The notes: generated by a model not told the origin, from the letters alone. A stretch of 29,082 bases of DNA from Clostridiales bacterium (GCA_003483345.1 DMWH01000147.1:1-29082); one strand, 5' to 3'. Shown: positions 17,360 to 26,423, counted from the first letter of the stretch. Program-made: numbers and translations.

Positions 17360-17902
17360 TTATAAGTCAAATATTCGCATTTGATTTGTTTTTTTATCAT
17401 CTATCGGGTTTTCTGTTATTGCATACCTTATAGCTTTGCGCCAACCCCTTTTATCGTCGGCATGGCCTGTGGTTGCATTGGTCATAGTAAACAGCCACCA
17501 TCGTTCTTCTCTGCTGAACCCTAACCAATTTCTTATAGCTGTTGGGATTAATGTAGGGTCCGAATCTTCAATTGCCCAAAGGAGCAATATCATCTCTTTG
17601 CCTAACAATCTGTCTACAGGAGTATCTCCTGTTTTAAATTTTCCTACGGTTATATTATTGTTTTTAAGTGTTTTATTCAATTCATTTTCAACTGCATCTT
17701 TTACTAAATCCCATTTATGTCTATCTAATTCTACTTTAATGTTTTCATATTCTAATTCTGTTTTTTGAGGCTCATTTTCATCCCATTGAAACCTCTCATA
17801 CACCAATACTTTCTGCTCCTTGCTTCTTGCTATTCTCACTAAAAAGTGATGTTTTGTTTCCTCCGGTATATACCCAAATCCAAGACCCTGGATTCTTGCC
17901 AT
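17360..17902 (-). CDS. DUF3780 domain protein, anti-phage associated
   Basis: A 180-residue protein matching DUF3780 along its length: the start RIQGLGFGYIPEETKHHFLV and the tryptophan-rich C-terminal part (LLLWAIEDSDPTLIPTAIRNW, then FSREERWWLFTMTNATTG). The function is unknown; it always seems to travel with DUF499 and DUF1156 genes, so it is probably a structural subunit or adaptor of that complex. The ATG is preceded by AGGAGGG, which overlaps the DUF499 stop (TAG), giving tight translational coupling across an 11-base gap. There is no signal peptide or membrane segment, so it should be cytoplasmic. Confidence 0.85.
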   Translation of the reverse strand: MARIQGLGFGYIPEETKHHFLVRIARSKEQKVLVYERFQWDENEPQKTELEYENIKVELDRHKWDLVKDAVENELNKTLKNNNITVGKFKTGDTPVDRLLGKEMILLLWAIEDSDPTLIPTAIRNWLGFSREERWWLFTMTNATTGHADDKRGWRKAIRYAITENPIDDKKTNQMRIFDL

Positions 17903-17913
17903 AGTAAACCCTC

Positions 17914-20900
17914 CTACTGTCTGATTTTCCCTTTGTAGTCTTCAACTCTTTCCTTTTTGTCGGAAACCCATTGTTCAAAATACCTGCCTGCATTAAATAT
18001 TATTTTATTTATAGTTAAATTGACTTCAAACTCCTTACCGTCAAAGAAATTTTTCAATATTTTGTTTAATTCATCTAAAACTATTTTTGGATTGTCTATT
18101 CTTATACCGTCACCCATTGTAAGCTCTATAAATTCGTTTGCATGCGGATTATTGTTGCTTGATACACCTAGAATAACACCTGAGATAGAGGCTTTAAATT
18201 TTTCTAATTCTTCTAAGCCCTTAAATGTAGCTGAGGTATTATTGTACATTATGGGTTCAATTATTACTAATTCTTTATCTCTGTCTATTTCGAATTTTCT
18301 TTCTTTTACTTCAATTTGTATCGTTTCTGAATAAATCCCCAACTTCTCGTTTACAGCTATTGCTTGGATAAACTTTGTACCAGCCGGTATTATGAAGTCT
18401 CCTTCATAGACTCCACCGCTTTCTTTAGGATTGGAGCCATTTGTCGTGTACAGAATTTTTACGTTGTCTGCCGTTGCTTTTAGCTCCATAAATTGTTTCC
18501 CATCCTTGTCATAAGGCTTATATTTAACTTTTACATTACGTGTCCACTCTATAGGTTTTCCGGTCGGACTATTACCCTTGCTGTCTACACATAAAAATGA
18601 TAACTTCAGCTCCTTTGTCTTAAAATTATGTATATCTTTTATTTTCAATGAGGATTTAGTAGCCTCTTGTCCTATTTCATAATAAATTTCATCACCGTAT
18701 TGAGGTATTATTTTAAGGGTTACCTCGCCTGTATTTTCATCTTCATAAATTTCCCGAACTGTCAGGGATGTTTCCGGTGCAGGAGGTTCTTTATCTATAT
18801 ATCCTCCTGTTTCTGCCCATTCACCTCTTCTTAACATATCGGCTTTTAAATCTTCCAAAGCATTAGGGTGGTGCCAGGACCAAGACATAGTCGTTGCTGC
18901 TCTTTCTTTTATTGCATTCCAGTTCATTTGTCTCTGAGTAAAAATCCTATCCTCGAATTTATCTCGAAATTCTTTAGAATTTATATCCGTATCAAATTTC
19001 ATTTTATCTATTAAGAGCTTCTTTATTTGTTCTTCTAAATTATAGTTATTCTCTTCGAATTCCATAGTTATATCATCACTTACAAGACCGCTTCTTTTAG
19101 GGTAATAAAGCGTTACAAATGATTCTCTTAAACTGCTGATAAATTCTAAGTTTATTTTTTCATACAGATCCAGTGCCTGCTTATATTGAGGGTCTGTTTC
19201 CGGTAACTTTTCTTCAAATTTCAAATTATTGATGATACTTTTTATTGCAGAGTGTTCCTTTCCCTTAATTACAAGATTATCCATGGAGTTTCTTTGCCCT
19301 GTCAGGAACATTACTCTGTTTTTATAACTGATATCATCAAAAAATTTCCTCAAATCTCGACTAAGTCCGGACAGGTCTTTATTAGGCTCCGTTAATACAA
19401 GTGTTATCTTATCCCTACTTAAATCAATTTCATCTATTGAAGGAAACACTTCAACGTTTTGATAACAATCACCTTGCTCAGGCTTAAACTTTTCTTCCAG
19501 TATTTTTTTTACCGCTTGCTTGCCGAAATCATATGAATATGTATTTACCAAGTCTATTAATTCAGCATTAACATTTTTTATATCTTTAAAATATAATCTG
19601 TTTGCTTTGTCCTTATATAAGTACCAGGCTTTAGTACTGTAATCTTCTAATCCTTGTTTAAGGCCTGTAATATCCCTGCCCGGCTCTACCATATAGCCGA
19701 ATATTTCTTGAACGGATAAGCCTATTATTGCATTTGATACATTTCCTAAAGAAGAAACTAATATTAATTTGCTTATTTCTTGGATATCTTTTGTTCCTCT
19801 TTCGCTATCCAAAATTTCCGCAACGGAATTTCCCCCGTCGGCTATATCATGTGAAATGGCATTTATTATACTGTCTTTTATGCCTTTAACAGTCGTTACC
19901 ATTTCAGCATTATTTAAATTTATGTCATATGCATTTAGCAAGTATTTATTTTTAGCTTCTATCTTTCCGGAGTATAAATCCTTTACCATTAATCTTGTAA
20001 GTCTTATATACCCTCTTGTTTGCTGAAATCCGGGATTTTCCTTAAATCTTGCGAATAGGTCTCTTACAGACGGATGGAAAGGATAGGAAGCTAGTATCCC
20101 CTTTGCTATAGCTTCGGCAGTATAGTTGGTATATCCCATTTGTCGGCCTTCATTAATAGATTTCCTGTATCCTTCTATTATTTTTTGAACGTCTTCTTGA
20201 TTCCCTACTTTTTCAAAAAGTCTGGTTCTTAAAATATTGTATAAGTCGTCAGTATTTGCTCCTACAGGTTCAATATTAATTGCAGATCTGCCAATTTCAT
20301 TTTCTAATTCTTTAAATGATCTACGAAGTAATTGAGAACCTTCTTCATAAGTAGCTTGCAAATCAGATACCACTATACATACATTATGTAGTTCAGCTTT
20401 ATTTACAGCATTAAATAGATTAGCTAAGGCGGCTGTTGTTATATCAGCCAAAGTTCCCGTTCCTACAGGAATTGTCGTTGCATTTTGTAAATATGGCGGC
20501 AATTCATCTAATAGTATAAGTGTAGGTGTATCATTTTGCAAAAGGTTAATCCATGCTGTTTGTCCCGGAGCCATCAGCGGAGAATAATAATCATTAAAAT
20601 ATTCCTTTTTACCTAATTGTTCGGCTATTTCACCCCAGATTCCAAATTTTAAATAAGTTTCCCTGCCGGTATAGGCTACAACATTAATTTCATCAGTAAT
20701 ATTAGCATACTTACCATTTAAAACAGAAGTTCGTATATTTTTATTTTTCGCTAAAACACCTAATGCCAACATGTTATGGGTTTTACCTCCACCCATTGCC
20801 TGTGTCAGTTTAATAATCCCGCTGGCAGCTTTCCCTTCAAATCTTTTAAATGCGGTATCAAACAATAACTCCATACCATCTGTTATGTAGGTTTCCTCAA

Positions 20901-21018
20901 AAAAACTTTCCCCATTGATGGAGCCATCTAATAGATTTGATAGGTCAAGGGTATCATCTCTCTTTGATTCATCGAATACGCTTTCTCTCGGTTTACAAAC
21001 CTCATATAATGTTTTCAA
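17914..21018 (-). CDS. DUF499 ATPase, anti-phage associated
   Basis: A 1034-residue ATPase. Walker A MGGGKTHNM lies near 75-83 and Walker B LILLDELPPYL near 165-175, and the DUF499 hallmark QAMGGGKTH is intact. The region after residue 750 differs from the ATPase core, and residues of about 845-905 (KATADNVKILYTTNGSNPKE, then GDFIIPAGTKFIQAIA) resemble the chitobiase/hexosaminidase C-terminal beta-sandwich, an Ig-like binding module. The start is TTG at 21018: GGAGG stands seven bases upstream and no closer ATG exists. It is the first gene of the four-gene operon with its own extended -10 promoter. It is probably the energy-using sensor or loader of the methylase/helicase system. Confidence 0.88.
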   Translation of the reverse strand: MKTLYEVCKPRESVFDESKRDDTLDLSNLLDGSINGESFFEETYITDGMELLFDTAFKRFEGKAASGIIKLTQAMGGGKTHNMLALGVLAKNKNIRTSVLNGKYANITDEINVVAYTGRETYLKFGIWGEIAEQLGKKEYFNDYYSPLMAPGQTAWINLLQNDTPTLILLDELPPYLQNATTIPVGTGTLADITTAALANLFNAVNKAELHNVCIVVSDLQATYEEGSQLLRRSFKELENEIGRSAINIEPVGANTDDLYNILRTRLFEKVGNQEDVQKIIEGYRKSINEGRQMGYTNYTAEAIAKGILASYPFHPSVRDLFARFKENPGFQQTRGYIRLTRLMVKDLYSGKIEAKNKYLLNAYDINLNNAEMVTTVKGIKDSIINAISHDIADGGNSVAEILDSERGTKDIQEISKLILVSSLGNVSNAIIGLSVQEIFGYMVEPGRDITGLKQGLEDYSTKAWYLYKDKANRLYFKDIKNVNAELIDLVNTYSYDFGKQAVKKILEEKFKPEQGDCYQNVEVFPSIDEIDLSRDKITLVLTEPNKDLSGLSRDLRKFFDDISYKNRVMFLTGQRNSMDNLVIKGKEHSAIKSIINNLKFEEKLPETDPQYKQALDLYEKINLEFISSLRESFVTLYYPKRSGLVSDDITMEFEENNYNLEEQIKKLLIDKMKFDTDINSKEFRDKFEDRIFTQRQMNWNAIKERAATTMSWSWHHPNALEDLKADMLRRGEWAETGGYIDKEPPAPETSLTVREIYEDENTGEVTLKIIPQYGDEIYYEIGQEATKSSLKIKDIHNFKTKELKLSFLCVDSKGNSPTGKPIEWTRNVKVKYKPYDKDGKQFMELKATADNVKILYTTNGSNPKESGGVYEGDFIIPAGTKFIQAIAVNEKLGIYSETIQIEVKERKFEIDRDKELVIIEPIMYNNTSATFKGLEELEKFKASISGVILGVSSNNNPHANEFIELTMGDGIRIDNPKIVLDELNKILKNFFDGKEFEVNLTINKIIFNAGRYFEQWVSDKKERVEDYKGKIRQ

Positions 21019-21024
21019 AATTAA

Positions 21025-21030
21025 GCCTCC
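21025..21030 (-). promoter_or_regulatory. Ribosome binding site deciding the DUF499 TTG start
   Basis: GGAGGC in the minus-strand sense lies about seven bases before the TTG at 21016-21018, the only start codon at correct distance. This supports TTG initiation. Confidence 0.7.
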
Positions 21031-21130
21031 AATATTATAATTTTTAAATTGTATTTTTTACTTTATATATTTTTTAAACCGACTTGCTTGCTAATTACAT
21101 AAGGTATAATTGTACTTTTTAATACAACAT

Positions 21131-21139
21131 ATTATAGCA
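21131..21139 (-). promoter_or_regulatory. Extended -10 promoter of the DUF499 operon
   Basis: TGCTATAAT is a perfect TATAAT with the TGn extension, about 115 bases before the DUF499 start. The -35 position (17 bases up) is only TATTAT, as is usual for extended -10 promoters. It sits in a 276-base AT-rich gap, the longest in the window, in which I see no other gene and no clear terminator. Confidence 0.6.
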
Positions 21140-21294
21140 TAAAAATCAATAAAATAATAGTTTATGATTAAGCTTTGTCGTTGTCTTTCTTATTAGTTTG
21201 TCTTACCCCAAATCACTATATATTTTTATTCTTGGTTTAAATTTTCTCTTCAAAAACTATGCTCTGTGTCAGCTTTTTCAATGAGGATTTTTAC

Positions 21295-21945
21295 TTAATT
21301 AAATATATGCATTCTTGTCTTAATAAGATTTCTTAAACCGGTTATTCCGTTGAAATCATTGTTTATAAGTATATCTTTAAGCAGTCTTGGCCTTTCTAAA
21401 GTGTTTATCTCATCCCAAATAGAAAGTCGCACTAAAGGTACCTTGTGAACGAGTATACTAACATCTTTTAAAAAATCATAAAACGCTCTCTGTTTCCAAC
21501 GTGCCGATCCATTCTCGTCCATTATTTTAGGCATAGATGAATGGCCAAACTGCTTTTCACTACTTGAATTTGTCCAGTTTCCACCAAAGCCGCCGGCTTT
21601 AATACAATTAGCTTCATATTTAATGCAATATTCTCTATAAAGCTTTAAAGGAAATTTAGGTAATTGCTCATATATTGGTGAATCTAATGTAATCAGCCTA
21701 TATCTGTTAAAATGTCTCTGTTCATCCAGTTCAACTGTTAGTCCGCTAAATTTCATATCCCAATCGCCAAATCTTAAAGGTACAACATCTTGTATACCGC
21801 CTAATGCTTTATAGATTTGTAAAGCATGTTCGTAGAAACCAGCTTTCTCTAAATCCTCTAGTGTTAGTTTCGGATTTTTCTTATCAATACGCATGTTACC
21901 TAAATCAACTAACATTTGCTCTAAGTTGTTTTGCATACTTCCCAT
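21295..21945 (-). CDS. Hypothetical protein, possible PD-(D/E)XK / Vsr-like nuclease
   Basis: A protein of 216 residues that I do not recognise with certainty. Near residues 62-80 it reads WDMKFSGLTVELDEQRHFNRY, with an acidic residue on one strand and ELDEQRHF on the next. That spacing is like the D...E-x-D...QHF core of DUF559/Vsr-type nucleases, and basic residues follow. A later block WKQRAFYDFLKDVSILVH could be the supporting helix. It may be the family called DUF7255 (from memory, unchecked). I chose the ATG at 21945 because GGGGGATG lies five bases upstream; the ATG at 21960 has no ribosome site. It lies 80 bases after the S8 protease gene and upstream of the DUF499 operon promoter, so it is likely co-transcribed with the ATPase-protease pair. 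Confidence 0.7.
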   Translation of the reverse strand: MGSMQNNLEQMLVDLGNMRIDKKNPKLTLEDLEKAGFYEHALQIYKALGGIQDVVPLRFGDWDMKFSGLTVELDEQRHFNRYRLITLDSPIYEQLPKFPLKLYREYCIKYEANCIKAGGFGGNWTNSSSEKQFGHSSMPKIMDENGSARWKQRAFYDFLKDVSILVHKVPLVRLSIWDEINTLERPRLLKDILINNDFNGITGLRNLIKTRMHIFN

Positions 21946-22025
21946 AAGTACATCCCCCATTTTATATTTACTAAAATACCTGTACTATGTTAACCATCCG
22001 GGCAAGCTCTTTCTATACCTGTCTT

Positions 22026-24515
22026 TTACAATGCCTCAATAGTTGTCTTAACCAATGTTTTACTTTCTATTTTAGTTTTAATGGCAGTATATAAATCTAT
22101 ATCCACTTCAGTAGTTTCTATGGTTACAATTAGCGAGTACCTTATTTTTGAATTATGTTTTTTCAAATTAGTTCTTGTTTTCCACCATCCTGTAACAGGG
22201 TATACCATAATTAAATTACTTTGACTTAATTCACTGGCTGTTCCTTCCCATATATCCTTATGTATTGAGCCAATGTTTCTGTTGTTAATACCAATTACCC
22301 ATCTATCGCTATCGTTTGGTACTTCATTTTTATCATCTTCATTTTCTCTCATTGCTTTACTAATCCTTTTTAGGAAATTGTCTTTGTCTTCCCCGGGATT
22401 ATTAACATCAAACAACAAACCGCAGGAGGGATATCTGTATTTGTCTTTCCATCCGATTTCTCCCGGTCCAGGTTCTATATAATAAGATAAGGTAACTATC
22501 ATTTTAACTTTTGTCTCACCTAATCCAAGCAGTATATCGCTTGGCCAAGGTAGTTCATGTATATGCATTTCATTCATAGTAAAATTTGAAGCCCTTGGTT
22601 TTTTAGCGAAAGGATTTAGCTCATCTTCAATTATCATATTAACACTATTATTAGCACTCCATATTGCTCTATCTAAATCAGGTACACCATAACCGCATAT
22701 TCTTAATAAATTTCTATAATCTTTCCTCGTAGGTTTTGCTTTGTTTCTTAGTATTTTATGCTTCATTTCAGAAGTCCAGTCTGCAGAATGAACCATCAAA
22801 GCTCTTACTGTTTCAGGCCATAAGTCAGGATACTTATGCTGTATGTTTGCTGCAATCCATGAAGCTTGAGCTGTAGCTGAGCTTGTTGCCCATATTGTAG
22901 TTAAAGGTTTGTCTAATAAGAATTTATGATTTGTAGTTAGTAGTTGTAGGTCTTCCGCTTCACTATAGCCTTCTGTTTGGTGAAATGCTACATTGCCGCC
23001 TTCTAAAACTATCTCCGGTTTAATTGGCCATTTTTTATCCCACATCATTGATGTTGATGTAAAAGGTGAAACCGCTCCCCTTTCTGCTAATGGAGTGAAT
23101 TCTTCATATGATGGTTCTTCTATTAAAACTTTATCTGTATATGCACCAACTGTAATTGCATTCCATGCTTGTCCGGGATCTTCAACTGAATGATTTATTA
23201 TTGCAGTCATATAATCTTTGGCAGCGGAAATCTCATCAATATTAGTGTTTCCTGCCGAAATAAGCATCAATCTTCGCTCACCATCTGATACTCCTGATAA
23301 TATTGAATCTATTGCACCTGACCAAGATGAAGGTCTCCCATCCTTTTCAATATTTGTTTTTCCTGTTATAGCCATGCAGATAGACCTGTTTACATCAGGA
23401 TTCTCTATTTCAGCTAAGCTTATAGCTCTTGCGGTAATATAACCATATAGTTCCTCTTTATTATCATTTGGTTTATTCATTATTTTTACTGATTCTAAAA
23501 AATGATTGATTTCTATAATATCTTTACTTTCGAAAACTTCTTCTAAATTGAAAAATACGGCTATTCCTGCCATTTTTGTTCCATGACCATTAATATCATC
23601 TACTCCCATATAAGTTTCAACCGCGTGTTTATCTTTATCATTCACAACCTTTTCTAACAATGGATGTCCATTATTTATTCCTGTGTCCAATATACAAATT
23701 GACGTGTTGGATTGATTAGAAGTATCTATCCGTTCAGATAGTTCCCCAATCCATTTTTTTTGTTCATAATTATCTAAATCATAAAAAAAGCTGACAGGAG
23801 TGGACATTTTTCTTATTTCTGCAATCCGAGAACTGAAAATAATAATTTTAGATAAATCCTCAAAATCTGCTCTTACACCTAATACTATTCTCTCCGGGAA
23901 AAATATTTTTTGATCTTTGAATGGAATTTGCTCAATTTTACATAATTCAAAAAATTCATCTATTATTATATTATAATCTTCATTGGGTTCTACACGAAGC
24001 CATACTTCACACCATATAGGAGTTTTATATGGTATTGATTCTTTGTCTCCAATCCATAAGGCTTCAACAAATGCTAAATTGATGCTTTCAATTGTCGATA
24101 CTACCTTTTCTCCTTCAGTTTCAATATATTTGTTAATCTTCTTTAAGAAAAAATCCCTTTTTTTATTAGGGATATATACTGTTGCACTGATAACTTCATT
24201 ATTGTCTTTTTTTATATTTAATAAACGTACATGCTGTCTTATATCTTCAAGACTCTTTGTTAATAAATCATATCCCTGTTTGCCTTTAATTTCTAAATAA
24301 ACTCCATCTCTTACGGGAGCAGAAACAGCAACCCTTTCTTTAATCAACTCATTGGCCAATTGCCATGCTGACAAAAATTGCTTTTCTAAAAATTCACCAT
24401 GTTTTTCCCTGTTTCTGGCGGGATAATTACCTTCCTTATCACCACCACCAATTGGTGTATACTTTTCCGTTTCACCCTTTTCATCAATTTTAATATTGTC
24501 TAATGTTCTACCCAT
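22026..24515 (-). CDS. S8 subtilisin-like serine protease, IetS-like
   Basis: An 829-residue S8 peptidase with no signal peptide, so it acts in the cytoplasm. The triad is visible: Asp in CILDTGINNGHP (near 275), His in INGHGTKMAGIA (near 310) and Ser in WATSSATAQASW (near 543), where the usual GTSxA is ATSSA. The oxyanion Asn is in LISAGNTN (near 418). About 250 residues precede the catalytic domain and about 250 follow it, of unknown fold. It begins seven bases after the AAA+ gene, and its ribosome site (AAGGAGG) lies inside the last codons of that gene. An AAA+ ATPase with an S8 protease is the IetAS arrangement, known as a plasmid incompatibility and anti-phage system. The protease probably cleaves a host or phage protein when the ATPase signals. 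Confidence 0.9.
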   Translation of the reverse strand: MGRTLDNIKIDEKGETEKYTPIGGGDKEGNYPARNREKHGEFLEKQFLSAWQLANELIKERVAVSAPVRDGVYLEIKGKQGYDLLTKSLEDIRQHVRLLNIKKDNNEVISATVYIPNKKRDFFLKKINKYIETEGEKVVSTIESINLAFVEALWIGDKESIPYKTPIWCEVWLRVEPNEDYNIIIDEFFELCKIEQIPFKDQKIFFPERIVLGVRADFEDLSKIIIFSSRIAEIRKMSTPVSFFYDLDNYEQKKWIGELSERIDTSNQSNTSICILDTGINNGHPLLEKVVNDKDKHAVETYMGVDDINGHGTKMAGIAVFFNLEEVFESKDIIEINHFLESVKIMNKPNDNKEELYGYITARAISLAEIENPDVNRSICMAITGKTNIEKDGRPSSWSGAIDSILSGVSDGERRLMLISAGNTNIDEISAAKDYMTAIINHSVEDPGQAWNAITVGAYTDKVLIEEPSYEEFTPLAERGAVSPFTSTSMMWDKKWPIKPEIVLEGGNVAFHQTEGYSEAEDLQLLTTNHKFLLDKPLTTIWATSSATAQASWIAANIQHKYPDLWPETVRALMVHSADWTSEMKHKILRNKAKPTRKDYRNLLRICGYGVPDLDRAIWSANNSVNMIIEDELNPFAKKPRASNFTMNEMHIHELPWPSDILLGLGETKVKMIVTLSYYIEPGPGEIGWKDKYRYPSCGLLFDVNNPGEDKDNFLKRISKAMRENEDDKNEVPNDSDRWVIGINNRNIGSIHKDIWEGTASELSQSNLIMVYPVTGWWKTRTNLKKHNSKIRYSLIVTIETTEVDIDLYTAIKTKIESKTLVKTTIEAL

Positions 24516-24522
24516 ATGGCTA

Positions 24523-25485
24523 TTATGCCTCCTTATACAAATAAAGTTCCTTTCTGTCTTGTATAAATGTCATAATAATTTCTTCTGTTATTTCTTTGTC
24601 TTCTAAAATAGAATTTTTTATAGAATCTTCGCAGACCTTCACTATGTCAGAATGATTCAAACCAATTGAAGCATTGAAAACTTCTTCCGTAAAAACATTG
24701 TCCGGTGCAAGCCCTTTTAATTTCATATTGTATAAATTAATAATTTGTTCTATATCAGGCAGTTTATACTCAAATACATCATCAAATCTTCTAAATAATG
24801 CCTTATCTAATATATCTGGGTTGTTTGTTGCCGCAATGATGATACTGTGAGAATCATCATTTTCAAGGTATTGTAAAAATGAATTTAAAATTCTTCGCAT
24901 TTCCCCAACATCATTGTCTAAACTTCTATCTGAACCTATCGCATCAAATTCATCAAATAAATATACGGCATTAACTTCATTAATAAAATCAAATACTTGA
25001 CGCAGTTTCACACTTGTTTCACCCATATATTTAGTAATTAGCTTATCTAACTGTATAACATACAATGTCAACCCTAATTCATTTGCTATAACAGATGCGG
25101 TCATGGTTTTTCCCGTTCCCGGTTCTCCTGTTACTAAGAATTTACTCCTGTTTTTCAATCCATTTTTTCTTAAAAGCTCTTTTTTTTGATATTCCTTAAT
25201 AATTCTTTTTATTTTTTCGCTTATTGATTCTGTAACTACCAAATCTCTTAGTTCAAAATCACTTATTTTTTCTTCCAACATTTCGTTTCGATTATTTAAT
25301 TTTACTATTTTACTTTTTGTTGAATATTTAGGGTTCTGCACAATATCTCTGATATCTCTTGCACTGGAAGTATGACCTAATTTTGCTTCATGAGCAGCTA
25401 TTTGCAATGCAATAGTTTTAAACTTTTCATTGTCATTTTCAAAATGCGATCTCATTAATGATTTTATTTGCTCTATTGTAGCCAT
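24523..25485 (-). CDS. AAA+ ATPase, IetA-like
   Basis: A 320-residue AAA+ ATPase: Walker A TGEPGTGKTMTA near 117-128, Walker B YLFDEFDAIGSD near 172-183, sensor 1 IIAATNNPD near 218 and arginine finger LFRRFDDVFEY near 229-239. The fold is of the FtsH/spastin-like classic clade, preceded by about 85 residues with a helical ATPase-proximal start (SLMRSHFENDNEKFKTIALQ) typical of ATPases paired with S8 proteases. The ATG has GAGGGTGA upstream. A candidate promoter lies about 50 bases upstream, so this gene probably heads the unit ATPase-protease-216-residue protein. The ATPase would sense the trigger and control the protease; the trigger is unknown. Confidence 0.9.
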   Translation of the reverse strand: MATIEQIKSLMRSHFENDNEKFKTIALQIAAHEAKLGHTSSARDIRDIVQNPKYSTKSKIVKLNNRNEMLEEKISDFELRDLVVTESISEKIKRIIKEYQKKELLRKNGLKNRSKFLVTGEPGTGKTMTASVIANELGLTLYVIQLDKLITKYMGETSVKLRQVFDFINEVNAVYLFDEFDAIGSDRSLDNDVGEMRRILNSFLQYLENDDSHSIIIAATNNPDILDKALFRRFDDVFEYKLPDIEQIINLYNMKLKGLAPDNVFTEEVFNASIGLNHSDIVKVCEDSIKNSILEDKEITEEIIMTFIQDRKELYLYKEA

Positions 25486-25531
25486 ATCATCACCCTCTCT
25501 TTTTTATATAAAGAATATCATATATTTATTT

Positions 25532-25561
25532 ATTATGCACTTAATTTTTTTGTATTATCAA
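25532..25561 (-). promoter_or_regulatory. Candidate promoter of the ATPase-protease unit
   Basis: TTGATA (25556-25561) and CATAAT (25532-25537) are separated by 18 bases, in the 89-base gap before the AAA+ gene. They match the sigma-A consensus at four and five of six positions. Confidence 0.45.
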
Positions 25562-25574
25562 ATTAAAGGTTGAA

Positions 25575-26423
25575 CTACTTTTGCATCAACTTCACATTAT
25601 TGATTTTATTCTCTTCAACTAAAATTGTTTCGTAAGAATTGTTACCTATTATTACTTTATATCTACCAGCTGGTATGTTTGTAAAATAAAACTCGTTCTC
25701 CTTATCTCCAACTATAGTTGTTTCATATTTTATTTCATTTTCATCTGTTAAAGTTAAATTCTCTCCAAACATACTCTTATTACTTGTTATTTTTCCTTTT
25801 ATTACATTTGTAGCAGTCTTAAAATAAATTAATATTTCTTCACTATATAAATCGCCATTTTCCATAACTATCATATCTTTTGGTATGTATAGGCTATAAT
25901 AAGTATTTAACTCTAATTCTTTATTTGGAATTATTAAAAAATTGTTTTTCTTTGTTAATCCAGGTTGAGATTTTACACTTATTCTATTTCCTTTACAATC
26001 TATTAAAATGATACTGTCTTTATCTTTTATCTTATTAGTATTACTATCAAATACTATATCTATAAAACCCCATCTTAAATAATTTCCATCTTTTAAGGGC
26101 TCCGGATTCAGGTAAATTATATTATATTTACCATCTGTAGTTTTCATATTATAACTATCGTTACTATATAAATTAACTCTTTTGTTTTCGCCATCCCAAT
26201 CAACATCCATACCATTCATTTCAGCAACAGCTCTTATTGGTACATAGGTTGTTCCATTATATAGGAAATTATCAACCAATACTTGTTCTTTGTTCACATA
26301 TAAATCAATGTTGTTAACTAGCACATCTATTTTCTTTAAAATAGAATTCGCAAATACAGGATTAAAGTTAAATAAAAATAATACAACGATTATAAAGAAA
26401 ATTAAAAGCCTTTTAGTTTTCAT
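25575..26423 (-). CDS. Secreted stalk-domain (copper amine oxidase N-terminal-like) protein
   Basis: A 282-residue exported protein. Residues 1-25 are a signal peptide (KTKRLLIFFIIVVLFLF, with likely cleavage after VFA). Residues of about 35-88 form the small stalk domain common in Clostridia (DNFLYNGTTYVPIRAVAEMN, then VDWDGENKRVNLYS). Residues of about 100-205 look like an Ig-like SbsA-type domain ending in YFKTAT. Residues of about 210-280 resemble a carboxypeptidase-regulatory-like sandwich (EFYFTNIPAGRYKVIIG). It is extracellular or cell-surface, a binding or structural protein rather than an enzyme; despite the domain name it has no oxidase residues. The ATG has AGGAGG upstream. It probably does not belong to the defence genes. 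Confidence 0.88.
   Translation of the reverse strand: MKTKRLLIFFIIVVLFLFNFNPVFANSILKKIDVLVNNIDLYVNKEQVLVDNFLYNGTTYVPIRAVAEMNGMDVDWDGENKRVNLYSNDSYNMKTTDGKYNIIYLNPEPLKDGNYLRWGFIDIVFDSNTNKIKDKDSIILIDCKGNRISVKSQPGLTKKNNFLIIPNKELELNTYYSLYIPKDMIVMENGDLYSEEILIYFKTATNVIKGKITSNKSMFGENLTLTDENEIKYETTIVGDKENEFYFTNIPAGRYKVIIGNNSYETILVEENKINNVKLMQK

Noticed and set aside
17796..17993. 65-codon minus-strand frame bridging DUF499 and DUF3780
   Set aside because: Overlaps both real genes in a third frame, with no domain.
21019..21294. Small RNA or gene in the 276-base gap
   Set aside because: AT-rich, no open frame with a ribosome site and no strong hairpin; only the promoter is supported.
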